NCBI GenBank assembly: GCA_018267955.1
Contig: JAFDXL010000008.1
Span: 310,001-374,000 of the forward strand
Length of the DNA stretch: 64,000 nt
DNA from: Bacteroidota bacterium
Lineage (GTDB): Bacteria > Bacteroidota > Bacteroidia > Chitinophagales > Chitinophagaceae
Direction of reading: 5' to 3'
Positions within the stretch are counted from its first letter, which is position 1. Each line of letters starts with the position of its first letter. Of the stretch, positions 8,751-17,163 are shown piece after piece. A model generated the notes under the pieces. That model searched no databases. It had not been told where the DNA came from and saw only the letters and a list, made by a program, of their open reading frames with translations. A program made the position numbers and the translations under genes.

Positions 8751-10784
8751 TTAATTGAGCAGTATCCAGTTAAAACCAAAACGTATGGATAAATTTTGTG
8801 CTGCGTAACCGGGGGCTAAAATGGTATTGGTATAGCTTAGCTGCTGAAACTGATCGGCCATGATGTAAGCGCGGAATCTTTTGATCTGAAAATTGAAGAA
8901 AACGGCTGCCTGGGGCTTGTTGCTCAGGTAATACCCACCCTGGTAGTAGTAGCGGTTAAAAAAGGGTGAGTAGCCAGCCGCATTGTAGGCACTATGGTAA
9001 CTTACTTCTACACCTGTGGCGATCTTCAAAACACTTTTGAACAGATTGGTTTCTATACTCAACTGGTGACGGCCCATCAATTGCGGAATATTAACCGGGG
9101 CGCCTGCAGTAGCAACCTGGTAGAATAATTCATTATCCAGTACGAGGATTTTCCACCGGAACGCCTTTCTTAGAAACGCCTGTGTAATATTGAATGTGCC
9201 TGCATATTGATCCGGTAATTGCTTTTCATTAAGGTAGATATAGTTATTAACCAGGTAGTTTTTTACTCCAAATCCCAGATGCCATTTTGGGCTATACCAA
9301 TTGCCATATACCTGCGTTATGTTTTCTTTTTCAAAACCTTTACTAATGGTATCGTATTGATTGATATAAGTGGTGTAGTTGTAGGGCGCGTTGTTGATGT
9401 TTTGGCTTAGCCCTATTGAAATACTTCCCAATGACGTTCCTATATCCTTACCCAGTTTGGCATTTAGCGCAGTGTTTCCGGCAGCTTCACCGGTAAAATA
9501 AGTGAGAATATCTGCACCATAAAACCATTTGCCTGAAAGCAGCGCTTCTTTGTTTATGGATGCGACAAAGTAATTGCTTACGAGTTTGCTTACCGACTTA
9601 TCTACAAGAAAATTAGTTGTAAAACGATCAAAACGATTACCCAGACCTGCGCTGAATAAAAGTTGGTTCTCATGCTTGCCCAGGAAACCATTTAAAGTAA
9701 AGCGATTATCAATTTTCAGCCAGTCTTGCCTGCTGTAAACAGAATCTGCACCACCCCCCGCAAAAGGATAGTTGAAGAATGGGGAATACCGTAATGAATC
9801 AGGACGAAGGTCTTTATACAAATGCCGGGAATCGCTTAGCTCAAAACGGTGCGCTATGCTAAACCTGGGGGTAAGCTCAAAGCTATAGCGGGTGCTGTCT
9901 TCATTATAGAGCGTATCGATCCTCCCCCACGTATATGCGTGATTTACGAGTATAGTATAATCGCGCAGCATGTTTGTTACAGAAGAGCGCTGTGTGGTTG
10001 TCCCTGTACCAAAGCCATCGTTCCTAAAGTTTACAGGTATTGTTCTCCTGTCGGTATAATTAGGGTCGGTAAGAAATGTATCACTGGTCATACCACCATT
10101 CTCATCTTGTTGCTCTTTATTATATACCAGTCCGCCAAACAATTCGTAATGGAGTTTTTTGCTTTGATAATGGGTAGATAGGTTGGCATTATCGTGATTA
10201 GTACGCTGAATATTGTAAAACCCAGGTGAATTGATCTTGCGATATCCGATAGCAAAATTCCAGTTGGGCTTGATGTTTTGCGTGTGCATCAGGTTGGCCA
10301 GCTGTTCCAGCTTGGCGCCGAGCTGATAAGTGAAAAAAGAATAAGGGCGGTTTGTATTGTAATAATTCAGGCTATCGGCATTATATCTGTAAACATCATA
10401 AACATGATAGCCAAGCGTTGGCCCTGTCCTGTTCTCAGGAGTGAAGAAAAGGTTTTGAACAGGGCTGCCGCTGTTGCCAAGATCGCGCAGGGGCAACGAA
10501 ACAAACCGCCTGTGAAATGTATGCAGATCAGAATCAGGAGAAAATACCTGGTTTGAATATTGACGCCTGTAGAATATCCTTACGTTTTCTTCTTTCCAGT
10601 CTGCATTGTTGGTTTTAAACTGGCTGCTATCTCTTTTTGGGTCTTGCAAGTTGGCTCCGGTGCCGGGAGGTTGTATTTGAGCCAATGTTTTGAAAACAGT
10701 GACTAAAGACAGCAACGTGAATAATATAATCGGCTTGTATATTTCCCGGGCGTATTGCAATGAATATAATTTGATAGCGGGCAA
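8751..10784 (-). CDS. Putative outer-membrane porin, Porin_10 family
   Basis: Up to 677 residues: a hydrophobic signal segment (KPIILFTLLSLVTVFKTLAQ), then a long beta-strand-rich chain with the N-terminal pattern typical of the Bacteroidota 'putative porin' family (YRRQYSN ... RRFVSLPLRDLGNSGSPVQNLFF ... PTLGYHVYDVYRYN). It ends in a barrel-like terminal strand (LSIRFGFNWILLN). Members are predicted outer-membrane channels of unknown substrate. The first available start, TTG at 10784, lies inside a perfect -7 box (10782-10789), so TTG at 10760 is the better candidate and leaves an intact signal peptide. The gene is 17 nt downstream of punA and may be served by both promoters. Confidence 0.82.
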   Translation of the reverse strand: MPAIKLYSLQYAREIYKPIILFTLLSLVTVFKTLAQIQPPGTGANLQDPKRDSSQFKTNNADWKEENVRIFYRRQYSNQVFSPDSDLHTFHRRFVSLPLRDLGNSGSPVQNLFFTPENRTGPTLGYHVYDVYRYNADSLNYYNTNRPYSFFTYQLGAKLEQLANLMHTQNIKPNWNFAIGYRKINSPGFYNIQRTNHDNANLSTHYQSKKLHYELFGGLVYNKEQQDENGGMTSDTFLTDPNYTDRRTIPVNFRNDGFGTGTTTQRSSVTNMLRDYTILVNHAYTWGRIDTLYNEDSTRYSFELTPRFSIAHRFELSDSRHLYKDLRPDSLRYSPFFNYPFAGGGADSVYSRQDWLKIDNRFTLNGFLGKHENQLLFSAGLGNRFDRFTTNFLVDKSVSKLVSNYFVASINKEALLSGKWFYGADILTYFTGEAAGNTALNAKLGKDIGTSLGSISIGLSQNINNAPYNYTTYINQYDTISKGFEKENITQVYGNWYSPKWHLGFGVKNYLVNNYIYLNEKQLPDQYAGTFNITQAFLRKAFRWKILVLDNELFYQVATAGAPVNIPQLMGRHQLSIETNLFKSVLKIATGVEVSYHSAYNAAGYSPFFNRYYYQGGYYLSNKPQAAVFFNFQIKRFRAYIMADQFQQLSYTNTILAPGYAAQNLSIRFGFNWILLN

Positions 10785-10789
10785 AGTTA
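10782..10789 (-). promoter_or_regulatory. Candidate -7 box for the porin gene
   Basis: Minus strand TAACTTTG, a perfect consensus match in the short punA-porin gap, identical to the box upstream of sucA. It overlaps the most upstream possible start codon of the porin and so argues for initiation at TTG 10760. Confidence 0.4.
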
Positions 10790-10801
10790 ATTGAATAACG
10801 G

Positions 10802-11614
10802 CTACATTTCTGCTATCATTGCGGAAACGAGGGTGCAGAGCTTGGGCGCTGCTTCGTTGGCGGCAGCAAGCACTTCTTCATGAGATACGGTATTCACCTG
10901 CCCGGTAATGCCCAGGTCTGTGATGATGCTGGCGGCAAAAACACGCATCCCACCATGTTTTGCCACAATATTTTCAGGCACGGTGCTCATTCCTACTGCA
11001 TCGCCACCAATTATTCGTAGCCATGTGTACTCGGCCGGTGTTTCAAATGTAGGGCCCTGCAAGCCTATATATACACCCGTTTGAACAGGTAAGGATTGTT
11101 TTTGAGCAATCTCTTTGGCAAGAGCCAGTAATTTGTGATCGTAGGGCTCGCTCATATCCGGGAAACGGGTGCCTAAACGTTCATCGTTTGGGCCTCTTAG
11201 CGGGTGCTCAGGGAAGAGGTTAATGTGATCTTTTATCAGCATAATGTCTCCTATTTTGTAAGATGGATTCATTCCGCCTGCAGCATTGCTCAGGAAGAGC
11301 GCCTCTACACCTATGGCCTTCATCACTCTTACAGGAAAGGTTACTTCCTGCATCGTATAGCCTTCGTAATAATGCGTACGACCTGCCATTACAACAACGG
11401 TTTTACCACCTAGCTTGCCAATTACCATTTTACCGGAATGCCCCTGCACTGTAGAAACCGGGAAATTCGGAATATCATGATAAGGTATTTCCGCTTCCGG
11501 TTCTATGGCATCTGCAAGGCTGCCAAGCCCGCTGCCTAATATAACACCAACGGTAGGGGTATTACTGATCTTTGACCTTATATAAGTTGCAGCTTCGTGT
11601 ATTTGTTCGTACAT
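10802..11614 (-). CDS. Purine nucleoside phosphorylase (trimeric, PNP-I type)
   Basis: About 270 residues. It would catalyse phosphorolysis of (deoxy)inosine and guanosine in purine salvage. Signature elements are the phosphate-binding GVILGSGLGSLA near the N-terminus, GHSGK, MAGRTHYYEGY, the family signature LSNAAGGMNPSY, and the base-binding segment with GPTFETPAEY and MSTVPENIVAKH. Together these identify the mammalian/trimeric class rather than hexameric DeoD. I chose ATG at 11614 instead of TTG at 11632 because the TTG lies within a promoter-like -7 box. The porin gene follows 17 nt downstream. Confidence 0.95.
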   Translation of the reverse strand: MYEQIHEAATYIRSKISNTPTVGVILGSGLGSLADAIEPEAEIPYHDIPNFPVSTVQGHSGKMVIGKLGGKTVVVMAGRTHYYEGYTMQEVTFPVRVMKAIGVEALFLSNAAGGMNPSYKIGDIMLIKDHINLFPEHPLRGPNDERLGTRFPDMSEPYDHKLLALAKEIAQKQSLPVQTGVYIGLQGPTFETPAEYTWLRIIGGDAVGMSTVPENIVAKHGGMRVFAASIITDLGITGQVNTVSHEEVLAAANEAAPKLCTLVSAMIAEM

Positions 11615-11629
11615 ATAAAAAAATGATCG

Positions 11630-11637
11630 CAAAAATA
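11630..11637 (-). promoter_or_regulatory. Candidate -7 box for the purine nucleoside phosphorylase gene
   Basis: Minus strand TATTTTTG, a perfect TAnnTTTG match 15 nt upstream of the ATG, implying a leader of only about 10 nt. Confidence 0.4.
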
Positions 11638-11652
11638 GGATTACGGCAATAA

Positions 11653-11679
11653 AAAAGGGATAGCATTGCTATCCCTTTT
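11653..11679 (-). terminator. Intrinsic terminator after the tandem ELWxxD genes
   Basis: A perfect 12-bp stem (AAAAGGGATAGC / GCTATCCCTTTT) with a 3-nt loop, followed on the minus strand by a T-rich run. It ends the 13247-14746 plus 11699-13207 transcription unit before the PNP promoter. Confidence 0.85.
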
Positions 11680-11698
11680 ACCGGAATGGCAGATTTTT

Positions 11699-13207
11699 TT
11701 ATTGTTTTAGCAAACGACCACTGAACATCATACTACCTGCTTCATTATGCAGGGTAAATAAATAAATGCCCGGTGCAAGATCTGATACCGGAACAACTAT
11801 CTTATTTGATCCGCTACTGTAGCCGGTTACAGGTACAGTGTACACTACACGGCCATTCATGTCAAGTACGTTTACGCTAAGCTTCTGAGATTGCTGCAAA
11901 TTCACATCAATTGTCGCAACCGAAGTAGCCGGATTAGGATAAACTTTTACATCCGCATTGAATTTTACATTTTGTACAGCCAAAATAGAAGAATCATACA
12001 ATTTGTAAAGTTCTACACCGGTGGCACTGTCGTAGGCACTGAAGTAAAGATTTTTACCCCATTGACGGAATTCTGCCGGTGAACTGCTGCCAGCGCCTGC
12101 CCTGATATCAGCTACGAGAGTAGGGATGCCTGACCCTGTGTACATCCATAATTCATTGCCGGCAGCAGTGTTATTAGCGCTGAAATACATTTTACCCGCG
12201 TACATGGTCATATTTGAAATGACGCTGCTGCCCGTAGGATTCGTTTTATATACCAGGGAAGTAATGCCGGTTTTAGAATCGTACTTGTACAGATGGCCGG
12301 AGTATGTTCCGTCTTCGCCGGATAAATATATAGCATCGCCCATGCCTACTATTTTGGATACACCTGTTGCAGAAAATGCCATACCGTTTCCACTTCCGGA
12401 AACCAGGTCAGTCAGCCTTTGTACGTTGCTACCATTGTACATATACAATTCGCGGCCGTATGTAGTAGTAGATGCGCTGAAGTATAGCTTGCCATTGATA
12501 ATGGTGAAGTTATTGGGGCTGGAACTGGAAACTCCCGGATCAATATCTAACACTATTGAGGTGCTGTTAGTAGCAGGATCGTAGCTATACAATTCGGCAC
12601 CGGTTGTGCTGTTATAGGCAGAGAAATATATTTTGCCGTTGTAAGCTATAATGGACGAAATAAAACTGCTGTTAGCCCCTGCATAAATATCGCTGAGTCG
12701 TGTTGCCATAGCAGTTGCTGTATCGTAGCTCCACAATTCCTGCCCATACGTTCCGTCATTAGCATCAAAATATAATTTACCGTTCATTTCCACTATTTCA
12801 TCTATAGACGAACCGGATGCACCAGCCATTATTTCTGCTACAAGTGCAGGCGCATCTCCTGTTTTGCCGGACCAGCTATAAAGTTCCGTACCTGATGTAC
12901 CATTGTCTGCAGGGAAGTAGACGTTATTTCCCAAAACAGCCATTGTACGATTATAGACAGGAATGATACTGCTGGATGTAGATGGATTGATGTTATATGC
13001 TATTTGAGTGAGGCTATCCGTCATGGACCAAAGCTCTTCACCGTTAGTGCCGTCATTAGCGCCAAATACCATTTGATGGCCAAATGGGGTAAGGCGTACC
13101 GGGTAGCTGGAACCTGTACCGGGATTAATATCCTGCACCAACTTTGTTTGTGCATTGGCCGCCATTGCTGACGTTATAAGTGCTAAACCAAGTAAACTAC
13201 GTTTCAT
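11699..13207 (-). CDS. ELWxxD-repeat T9SS substrate with type A sorting domain
   Basis: A 502-residue secreted protein. The signal peptide (MKRSLLGLALITSAMAANAQ) is followed by about eight repeats of roughly 45 residues built on GTxGxELWxYD / GKLYFxAxD motifs (for example NGTNGEELWSM, GTSGTELYSW, GTYGQELWSYD, GTYGRELYMYN). These ELWxxDGT-like repeats are expected to form a beta-propeller. The last 80 residues (VKVYPNPATS ... GIYLFTLHNEAGSMMFSGRLLKQ) form a type A T9SS C-terminal sorting domain, so the protein is probably exported and surface-anchored or released. It is the second gene of a tandem pair, 39 nt after a close paralogue. Ligand unknown. Confidence 0.88.
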   Translation of the reverse strand: MKRSLLGLALITSAMAANAQTKLVQDINPGTGSSYPVRLTPFGHQMVFGANDGTNGEELWSMTDSLTQIAYNINPSTSSSIIPVYNRTMAVLGNNVYFPADNGTSGTELYSWSGKTGDAPALVAEIMAGASGSSIDEIVEMNGKLYFDANDGTYGQELWSYDTATAMATRLSDIYAGANSSFISSIIAYNGKIYFSAYNSTTGAELYSYDPATNSTSIVLDIDPGVSSSSPNNFTIINGKLYFSASTTTYGRELYMYNGSNVQRLTDLVSGSGNGMAFSATGVSKIVGMGDAIYLSGEDGTYSGHLYKYDSKTGITSLVYKTNPTGSSVISNMTMYAGKMYFSANNTAAGNELWMYTGSGIPTLVADIRAGAGSSSPAEFRQWGKNLYFSAYDSATGVELYKLYDSSILAVQNVKFNADVKVYPNPATSVATIDVNLQQSQKLSVNVLDMNGRVVYTVPVTGYSSGSNKIVVPVSDLAPGIYLFTLHNEAGSMMFSGRLLKQ

Positions 13208-13246
13208 AAATTGTGGTTTTTGTTTACGATTATTTTGTTGAGTGAG

Positions 13247-14746
13247 TTATTGTTTTTGAATTTTGCCCGCGGCAAGCATTTTGCCGGAATTGTCTGCTAT
13301 CCTGTAGATGTAAATTCCCGGTGTAGCCTGTTGCAGTGGTACATCGATGATATGCTCTCCGGAAGTATAATTCTTAACAGGAATGTTTAATATTTCTTTG
13401 CCTGTAATGTCGGTAATAAGTACTACCATAGCCTGATCATGTTGTAATTCTATGGCAATATGCGTTTCAGAAGTTGCAGGATTAGGATATACCTTAACAG
13501 ACGCATTGAACTTTACGTTTTGAACACTTAAGGCGGCAGAGTCTAATAAAACATATAGTTCTCTACCGGATGCTGTTGTTGATGCGCTAAAATAAAGATG
13601 TGTACCATACTGAGTCATGTCCATAGGGCTGCTTGCGTTCATGCCCGAGTCTATATCACCTACCATGTACGGTTGTAATTTGCCATCATAAGCCCAGAGT
13701 TCATTTCCATGTACGCCATCGTCAGCTGAGAAGAATAATTTGCCTGCATATTCTTTAAAGTTCGACGGGTCACTATTCCCAAGCGGGTTCATCATAAATA
13801 CCATTGAAGTAACGCCGTTTGTAGGATTGTATTGATATAACTGATTGCCGCTGAGCCCGCTATTACCGGAGAAAAGTATCATGTTTTTGTAGTTAATGAT
13901 GCCGGTTTGTCCGTTTGCAACTGCAGCCGCGCCATCGTTGGCTCCATTATCAACATTGGTTAGGCGAACTATACTTTTGCCATCGAACATGTATAATTCT
14001 CTGCCATAGGTAAATGTGCTAGCTGTCAGGTATAGTTTATCGTTAATAACCGTCAATGCCTGCGGGTTGCTGCTTCCAATTCCCGTATATATATCAGTGG
14101 CCAGGGTGGTAGCATTGGTAGCGGGGTCATAACAATAAAGTTCGATGCCTGTACTGCTGCCTGTAGCAACGAAATATAGCTTTCCCTTATACGCAACAAA
14201 ATCGTGTGGATTGCTGCTATTCGTTCCGTTTGCAAGGTCGGTTAGGCGTTGAGCGGTATTGGTTGCTGGATCATATGTCCACAACTCGTTACCATTGATG
14301 CCATCATTTGCATTAAAATATAATTTGTCATTAAAGGCAATAACCTCATCCGGATCGCTGCCCGATGCCCCGGCACGTACTTCGGCTACCAGGGTAGGCT
14401 GTCCGGAACCACTCCATTTATATAGTTCCATACCGGTATTGCCATTATCGCCGGGGAAATATATATCATTCTTTACCTGTGCCATTTTTCTGAAGCTGGA
14501 GGAGGGGCCTCCTGCAGAGATTGGGTTCAGATCTGCAACTACTGCAATAGCTGTATCGTTAAATGCACATAATTCGTTGCCATTAATACCATTATCTGCA
14601 AAAAAGAGGAGCTTGTTATAATATCCCGTTAACCAGCAAGGATTAGAGCTGCTGCTGTCGATCCGGTTAAAATCGCTAACCATAACCGGCTGTGCCTGCG
14701 CGCATACACCCGCAAGTAGCAAAGAGCCTAGTAAAGTTGACTTCAT
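13247..14746 (-). CDS. ELWxxD-repeat T9SS substrate with type A sorting domain (tandem paralogue)
   Basis: A 499-residue paralogue of the downstream gene with the same architecture: signal peptide (MKSTLLGSLLLAGVCAQAQ), about eight propeller-type repeats (NGINGNELCAF, GNTGMELYKW, GINGNELWTYD, FTYGRELYMFDGK, GVHGNELWAYDGK), and a type A sorting domain beginning VKVYPNPATSE and ending YRIADNSGKMLAAGKIQKQ. The linker before the sorting domain (VQNVKFNA) is almost identical in the two proteins, showing a tandem gene duplication. It is the first gene of the pair. I found no consensus -7 box directly upstream. Confidence 0.88.
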   Translation of the reverse strand: MKSTLLGSLLLAGVCAQAQPVMVSDFNRIDSSSSNPCWLTGYYNKLLFFADNGINGNELCAFNDTAIAVVADLNPISAGGPSSSFRKMAQVKNDIYFPGDNGNTGMELYKWSGSGQPTLVAEVRAGASGSDPDEVIAFNDKLYFNANDGINGNELWTYDPATNTAQRLTDLANGTNSSNPHDFVAYKGKLYFVATGSSTGIELYCYDPATNATTLATDIYTGIGSSNPQALTVINDKLYLTASTFTYGRELYMFDGKSIVRLTNVDNGANDGAAAVANGQTGIINYKNMILFSGNSGLSGNQLYQYNPTNGVTSMVFMMNPLGNSDPSNFKEYAGKLFFSADDGVHGNELWAYDGKLQPYMVGDIDSGMNASSPMDMTQYGTHLYFSASTTASGRELYVLLDSAALSVQNVKFNASVKVYPNPATSETHIAIELQHDQAMVVLITDITGKEILNIPVKNYTSGEHIIDVPLQQATPGIYIYRIADNSGKMLAAGKIQKQ

Positions 14747-14983
14747 ATTGTGGTGTTTTGTGATTTTGATATTGTGTTTATTGCTTATAAATATAAAAAT
14801 TATTAAGAAAATATTACATTATTGTTACTAAAAATCCTTTTCAAATTGGTAGTTCCTTTTACGTGGTTTTCATGTATATGATGAGATGCCTTTGTTAATC
14901 GCTCGTTAACCGCTTGCTAATTACGGGTTAAGGAAGCCTGAAAATTTCTGTATGCGGCCACCATGCCCCCATATTTGCATCAT
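14747..14983. other. Divergent intergenic region between the ELWxxD operon and the small secreted protein
   Basis: About 240 nt of AT-rich DNA with no convincing reading frame. It should hold both divergent promoters. The only promoter-like site I see is CATATTTG at 14970-14977 on the plus strand (7 of 8 to TAnnTTTG), just before the A/C-rich leader. Nothing is recognisable for the minus-strand operon. Confidence 0.4.
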
Positions 14984-15044
14984 CAAACGAACAAACAACA
15001 CAAACGAACAACAAACCATAACAACACAACAAACAACAACTAAA
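14984..15044 (+). promoter_or_regulatory. A/C-only 5' leader of the 15045 gene
   Basis: The 61 nt before the ATG consist almost entirely of A and C, in AAC/ACA-like units, with only two G and two T. The RNA would be essentially unable to fold and has no Shine-Dalgarno sequence. A 7-of-8 -7 box (14970-14977) ends just upstream, so this stretch is probably the whole 5' untranslated region. Unstructured A-rich leaders favour high translation in Bacteroidota, where Shine-Dalgarno pairing is little used. Confidence 0.5.
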
Positions 15045-15593
15045 ATGAAAAAGTTAATCGCCATCGCAGCTATCCTTACTTCAGCTTACGCAGCAAATGC
15101 CCAGGTTTCTTCTACAGCAACACAAACTGTAAACCTGAACCTGGCTAACGCTATCGAACTTACCTTCACAGGAACAGGTAATGCTGATGGAGCAGATGTT
15201 AACCTGGCATTCAATACTGTAAATGATTATGCAAACGGTGTTACATCGGGCGCACAGGAACTGAAAGTACGTTCTAATAAAAACTTCAGCGTAACTGTAA
15301 AATCAAGCGCTGCAAGCTTTTCTTATACAGGTTCTACTACACCGGCACCAGTTATGCCTGTAAGCGGTGTATTAGCCCTTAAAGTAAGTGCAAATGCTAC
15401 CAGCGGAACAGTAGCTACTCCGTTCTCTACTACAGCTTATGCAGGTTTGACAAGCACCAACCAAAACCTGATCACCAACGGTAGCCGTGGCGGTAACCAA
15501 ACATTCAGCGTAATGTACCAGGCTACACCGGGCTTCAGCTACCCAGCAGGTACTTATACTACTGATGTAGTGTACACTGCTACACAACTGTAA
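15045..15593 (+). CDS. Small secreted beta-sandwich protein, pilin/coat-like
   Basis: A 182-residue protein with a textbook signal peptide (MKKLIAIAAILTSAYAANAQ). The mature part is Thr/Ser/Ala-rich, with alternating strand patterns (QTVNLNLANAIELTFTG, KVRSNKNFSVTVKSS, GVLALKVSANA) and a C-terminal strand ending YPAGTYTTDVVYTATQL. This layout is like DUF4402-type or fimbrial/spore-coat U-type beta-sandwich subunits, but I cannot name a family with confidence. The upstream in-frame codons to 14952 belong to the leader and lack coding character. Its own terminator and A/C-only leader suggest a strongly expressed single gene. Confidence 0.78.
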   Translation: MKKLIAIAAILTSAYAANAQVSSTATQTVNLNLANAIELTFTGTGNADGADVNLAFNTVNDYANGVTSGAQELKVRSNKNFSVTVKSSAASFSYTGSTTPAPVMPVSGVLALKVSANATSGTVATPFSTTAYAGLTSTNQNLITNGSRGGNQTFSVMYQATPGFSYPAGTYTTDVVYTATQL

Positions 15594-15615
15594 TCAATAT
15601 TAAATAATGAATATT

Positions 15616-15646
15616 GCAAAAGTCCTTCCTAAAGAGGGACTTTTGC
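15616..15646 (+). terminator. Intrinsic terminator of the small secreted protein gene
   Basis: A perfect 10-bp stem (GCAAAAGTCC / GGACTTTTGC) with an 11-nt loop, then TTTTTTG, beginning 22 nt after the stop codon. Confidence 0.82.
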
Positions 15647-15682
15647 TTTTTTGCTTAGTTTAGCAGCTTATATTGTTGCCTC

Positions 15683-17023
15683 ATGAAAAGATACTTACTG
15701 CTGCTGACAGCGCTTTTTACAGTTCATATTTCGGCATACGCAAAGGATTACCGGAAAGAAATAGACTCAGCGCTTACTACTTTTAGCAAGCAGGGAAAGT
15801 TTAATGGCTCTGCCCTAGTTACACAATATGGCAGTATGATCCTGGAAAAAGGTTATGGCTATAAAGACCTGAAGCAAAAGACCCTTAATGACAGCAATAC
15901 CATATACCAGATAGGATCAGTTACCAAAACATTTACTTCTACAATGATCCTGATGTTGCAGGAGCAAGGTAAACTTAGCGTGAAAGATAAATTATCAAAG
16001 TATTATCCTGATTTTCCCGAAGGAAATGATATTACTGTTGAGAACCTCCTGGCTCATACCTCCGGCATTTTCAACTACACCGAGGACAGCGCCTTTATGG
16101 CAAAAGAAGCATTCAGACATCATTCAAAGACAGAAATGATGCAGTACTTTAAAGACCACGCCATACAGTTTGCGCCTGGCAGTAAATTTGGTTACAGTAA
16201 CTCTAATTACAGCATACTTGGGTACATTATAGAAGATGTTACAGGCAAGACTTACTTCTCTGCATTACGGGAAATGATATTGGAGCCTTTAGGCATGAAA
16301 CATACGGGCTGTAATTTTGCCGGATTAAAAGATAAAAATAAAGCCACGGGTTACTACGCTATTGACGGAAGCAGGGGAATGATAGCACCAAAGGTAGATT
16401 CGTCTGTTTCTTTTGCAGCAGGTTGTATATATACCACTGTTGGCGACCTTAACAAATGGGCCGTGGCTATGTTGCACAATCAGTTGATCACAAAAGCCGA
16501 CTGGCAGATTGCAACCACTATCAACCAGGAAAATTACGGTTATGGCTGGATGATAGGAGATAATTATGGAAGAGTAAGCATCGGCCACAACGGAGGCGTA
16601 CACGGCTTCATTGCCAATTTGTTTATGACTCCGGATGATGCAAGCGTCATTGTTTTATTGTCTAATGATATGGGCAATGACCTCGCCGCTATCAGGCGTA
16701 CCATATCGGCGATCATCAACGATAAGGAATATCAACTACCGGCCGGGCATAAGGAAATAATGATGGCCACAAAGCAATTGCAGGAATATGCCGGCAATTA
16801 CGAACTGGCACCCGGATTTGTAATGAAGGTGTTTATGGACGGGAACAACCTGATGGGACAGTTGCCTGGCCAGAATGCTTTTCAGCTATATCCTTCGGCC
16901 CAAAATGAATTTTTCTTAAAAGTGGCCGAGGCAGAGCTGCGTTTTCTCAGAGATAAAAACAACAAGGTGGAGCGCGTATTGCTGAAACAAAATGGCCGTG
17001 CTATACCGGGTGTTAGAAAGTAA
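15683..17023 (+). CDS. Serine hydrolase of the class C beta-lactamase/DD-peptidase family
   Basis: A 446-residue exported protein: signal peptide (MKRYLLLLTALFTVHISAYA), then the beta-lactamase-related fold with catalytic S79-V-T-K82, Y171-S-N173 and an HNGG motif near residue 309 in place of the KTG box. The C-terminal 100 residues form a small beta domain (DUF3471-like: YAGNYELAPGFVMKVFMDGNNLMGQLPGQ) often appended to these enzymes. Likely a periplasmic peptidase or esterase; substrate unknown and beta-lactam resistance is not implied. It shares its fold but little sequence with the serine hydrolase at 62185. Confidence 0.9.
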   Translation: MKRYLLLLTALFTVHISAYAKDYRKEIDSALTTFSKQGKFNGSALVTQYGSMILEKGYGYKDLKQKTLNDSNTIYQIGSVTKTFTSTMILMLQEQGKLSVKDKLSKYYPDFPEGNDITVENLLAHTSGIFNYTEDSAFMAKEAFRHHSKTEMMQYFKDHAIQFAPGSKFGYSNSNYSILGYIIEDVTGKTYFSALREMILEPLGMKHTGCNFAGLKDKNKATGYYAIDGSRGMIAPKVDSSVSFAAGCIYTTVGDLNKWAVAMLHNQLITKADWQIATTINQENYGYGWMIGDNYGRVSIGHNGGVHGFIANLFMTPDDASVIVLLSNDMGNDLAAIRRTISAIINDKEYQLPAGHKEIMMATKQLQEYAGNYELAPGFVMKVFMDGNNLMGQLPGQNAFQLYPSAQNEFFLKVAEAELRFLRDKNNKVERVLLKQNGRAIPGVRK

Positions 17024-17098
17024 ATATCTAAAAAGATAGGCCTTGGATCAAGGTTCGGATAGATGTAATGGACATTATTTTAAAGTTAATTTTAATAT

Positions 17099-17132
17099 TT
17101 TGTCTATATATCAAGTATATACTGTATCTTTG
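17099..17132 (+). promoter_or_regulatory. Promoter candidate for the DEAD-box helicase gene
   Basis: TTTG at 17099-17102 and TATCTTTG at 17125-17132 (a full TAnnTTTG match) are separated by 22 nt. The predicted transcription start, near 17139, gives a leader of about 25 nt. This is one of the better promoter matches in the window. Confidence 0.55.
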
Positions 17133-17163
17133 CGCCTCATTTTATAAAAAAGTTCTTTTCTAG

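Noticed and set aside
14984-15040. AAC/ACA repeats before the 15045 gene as a microsatellite or CRISPR remnant
   Set aside because: Units are irregular and A/C bias, not unit identity, is the feature; position directly before a start codon fits a leader better.
17041-17053. Palindrome CCTTGGATCAAGG after the serine hydrolase as a terminator
   Set aside because: The stem is only 5 bp around a 3-nt loop and no T-tract follows on either strand.
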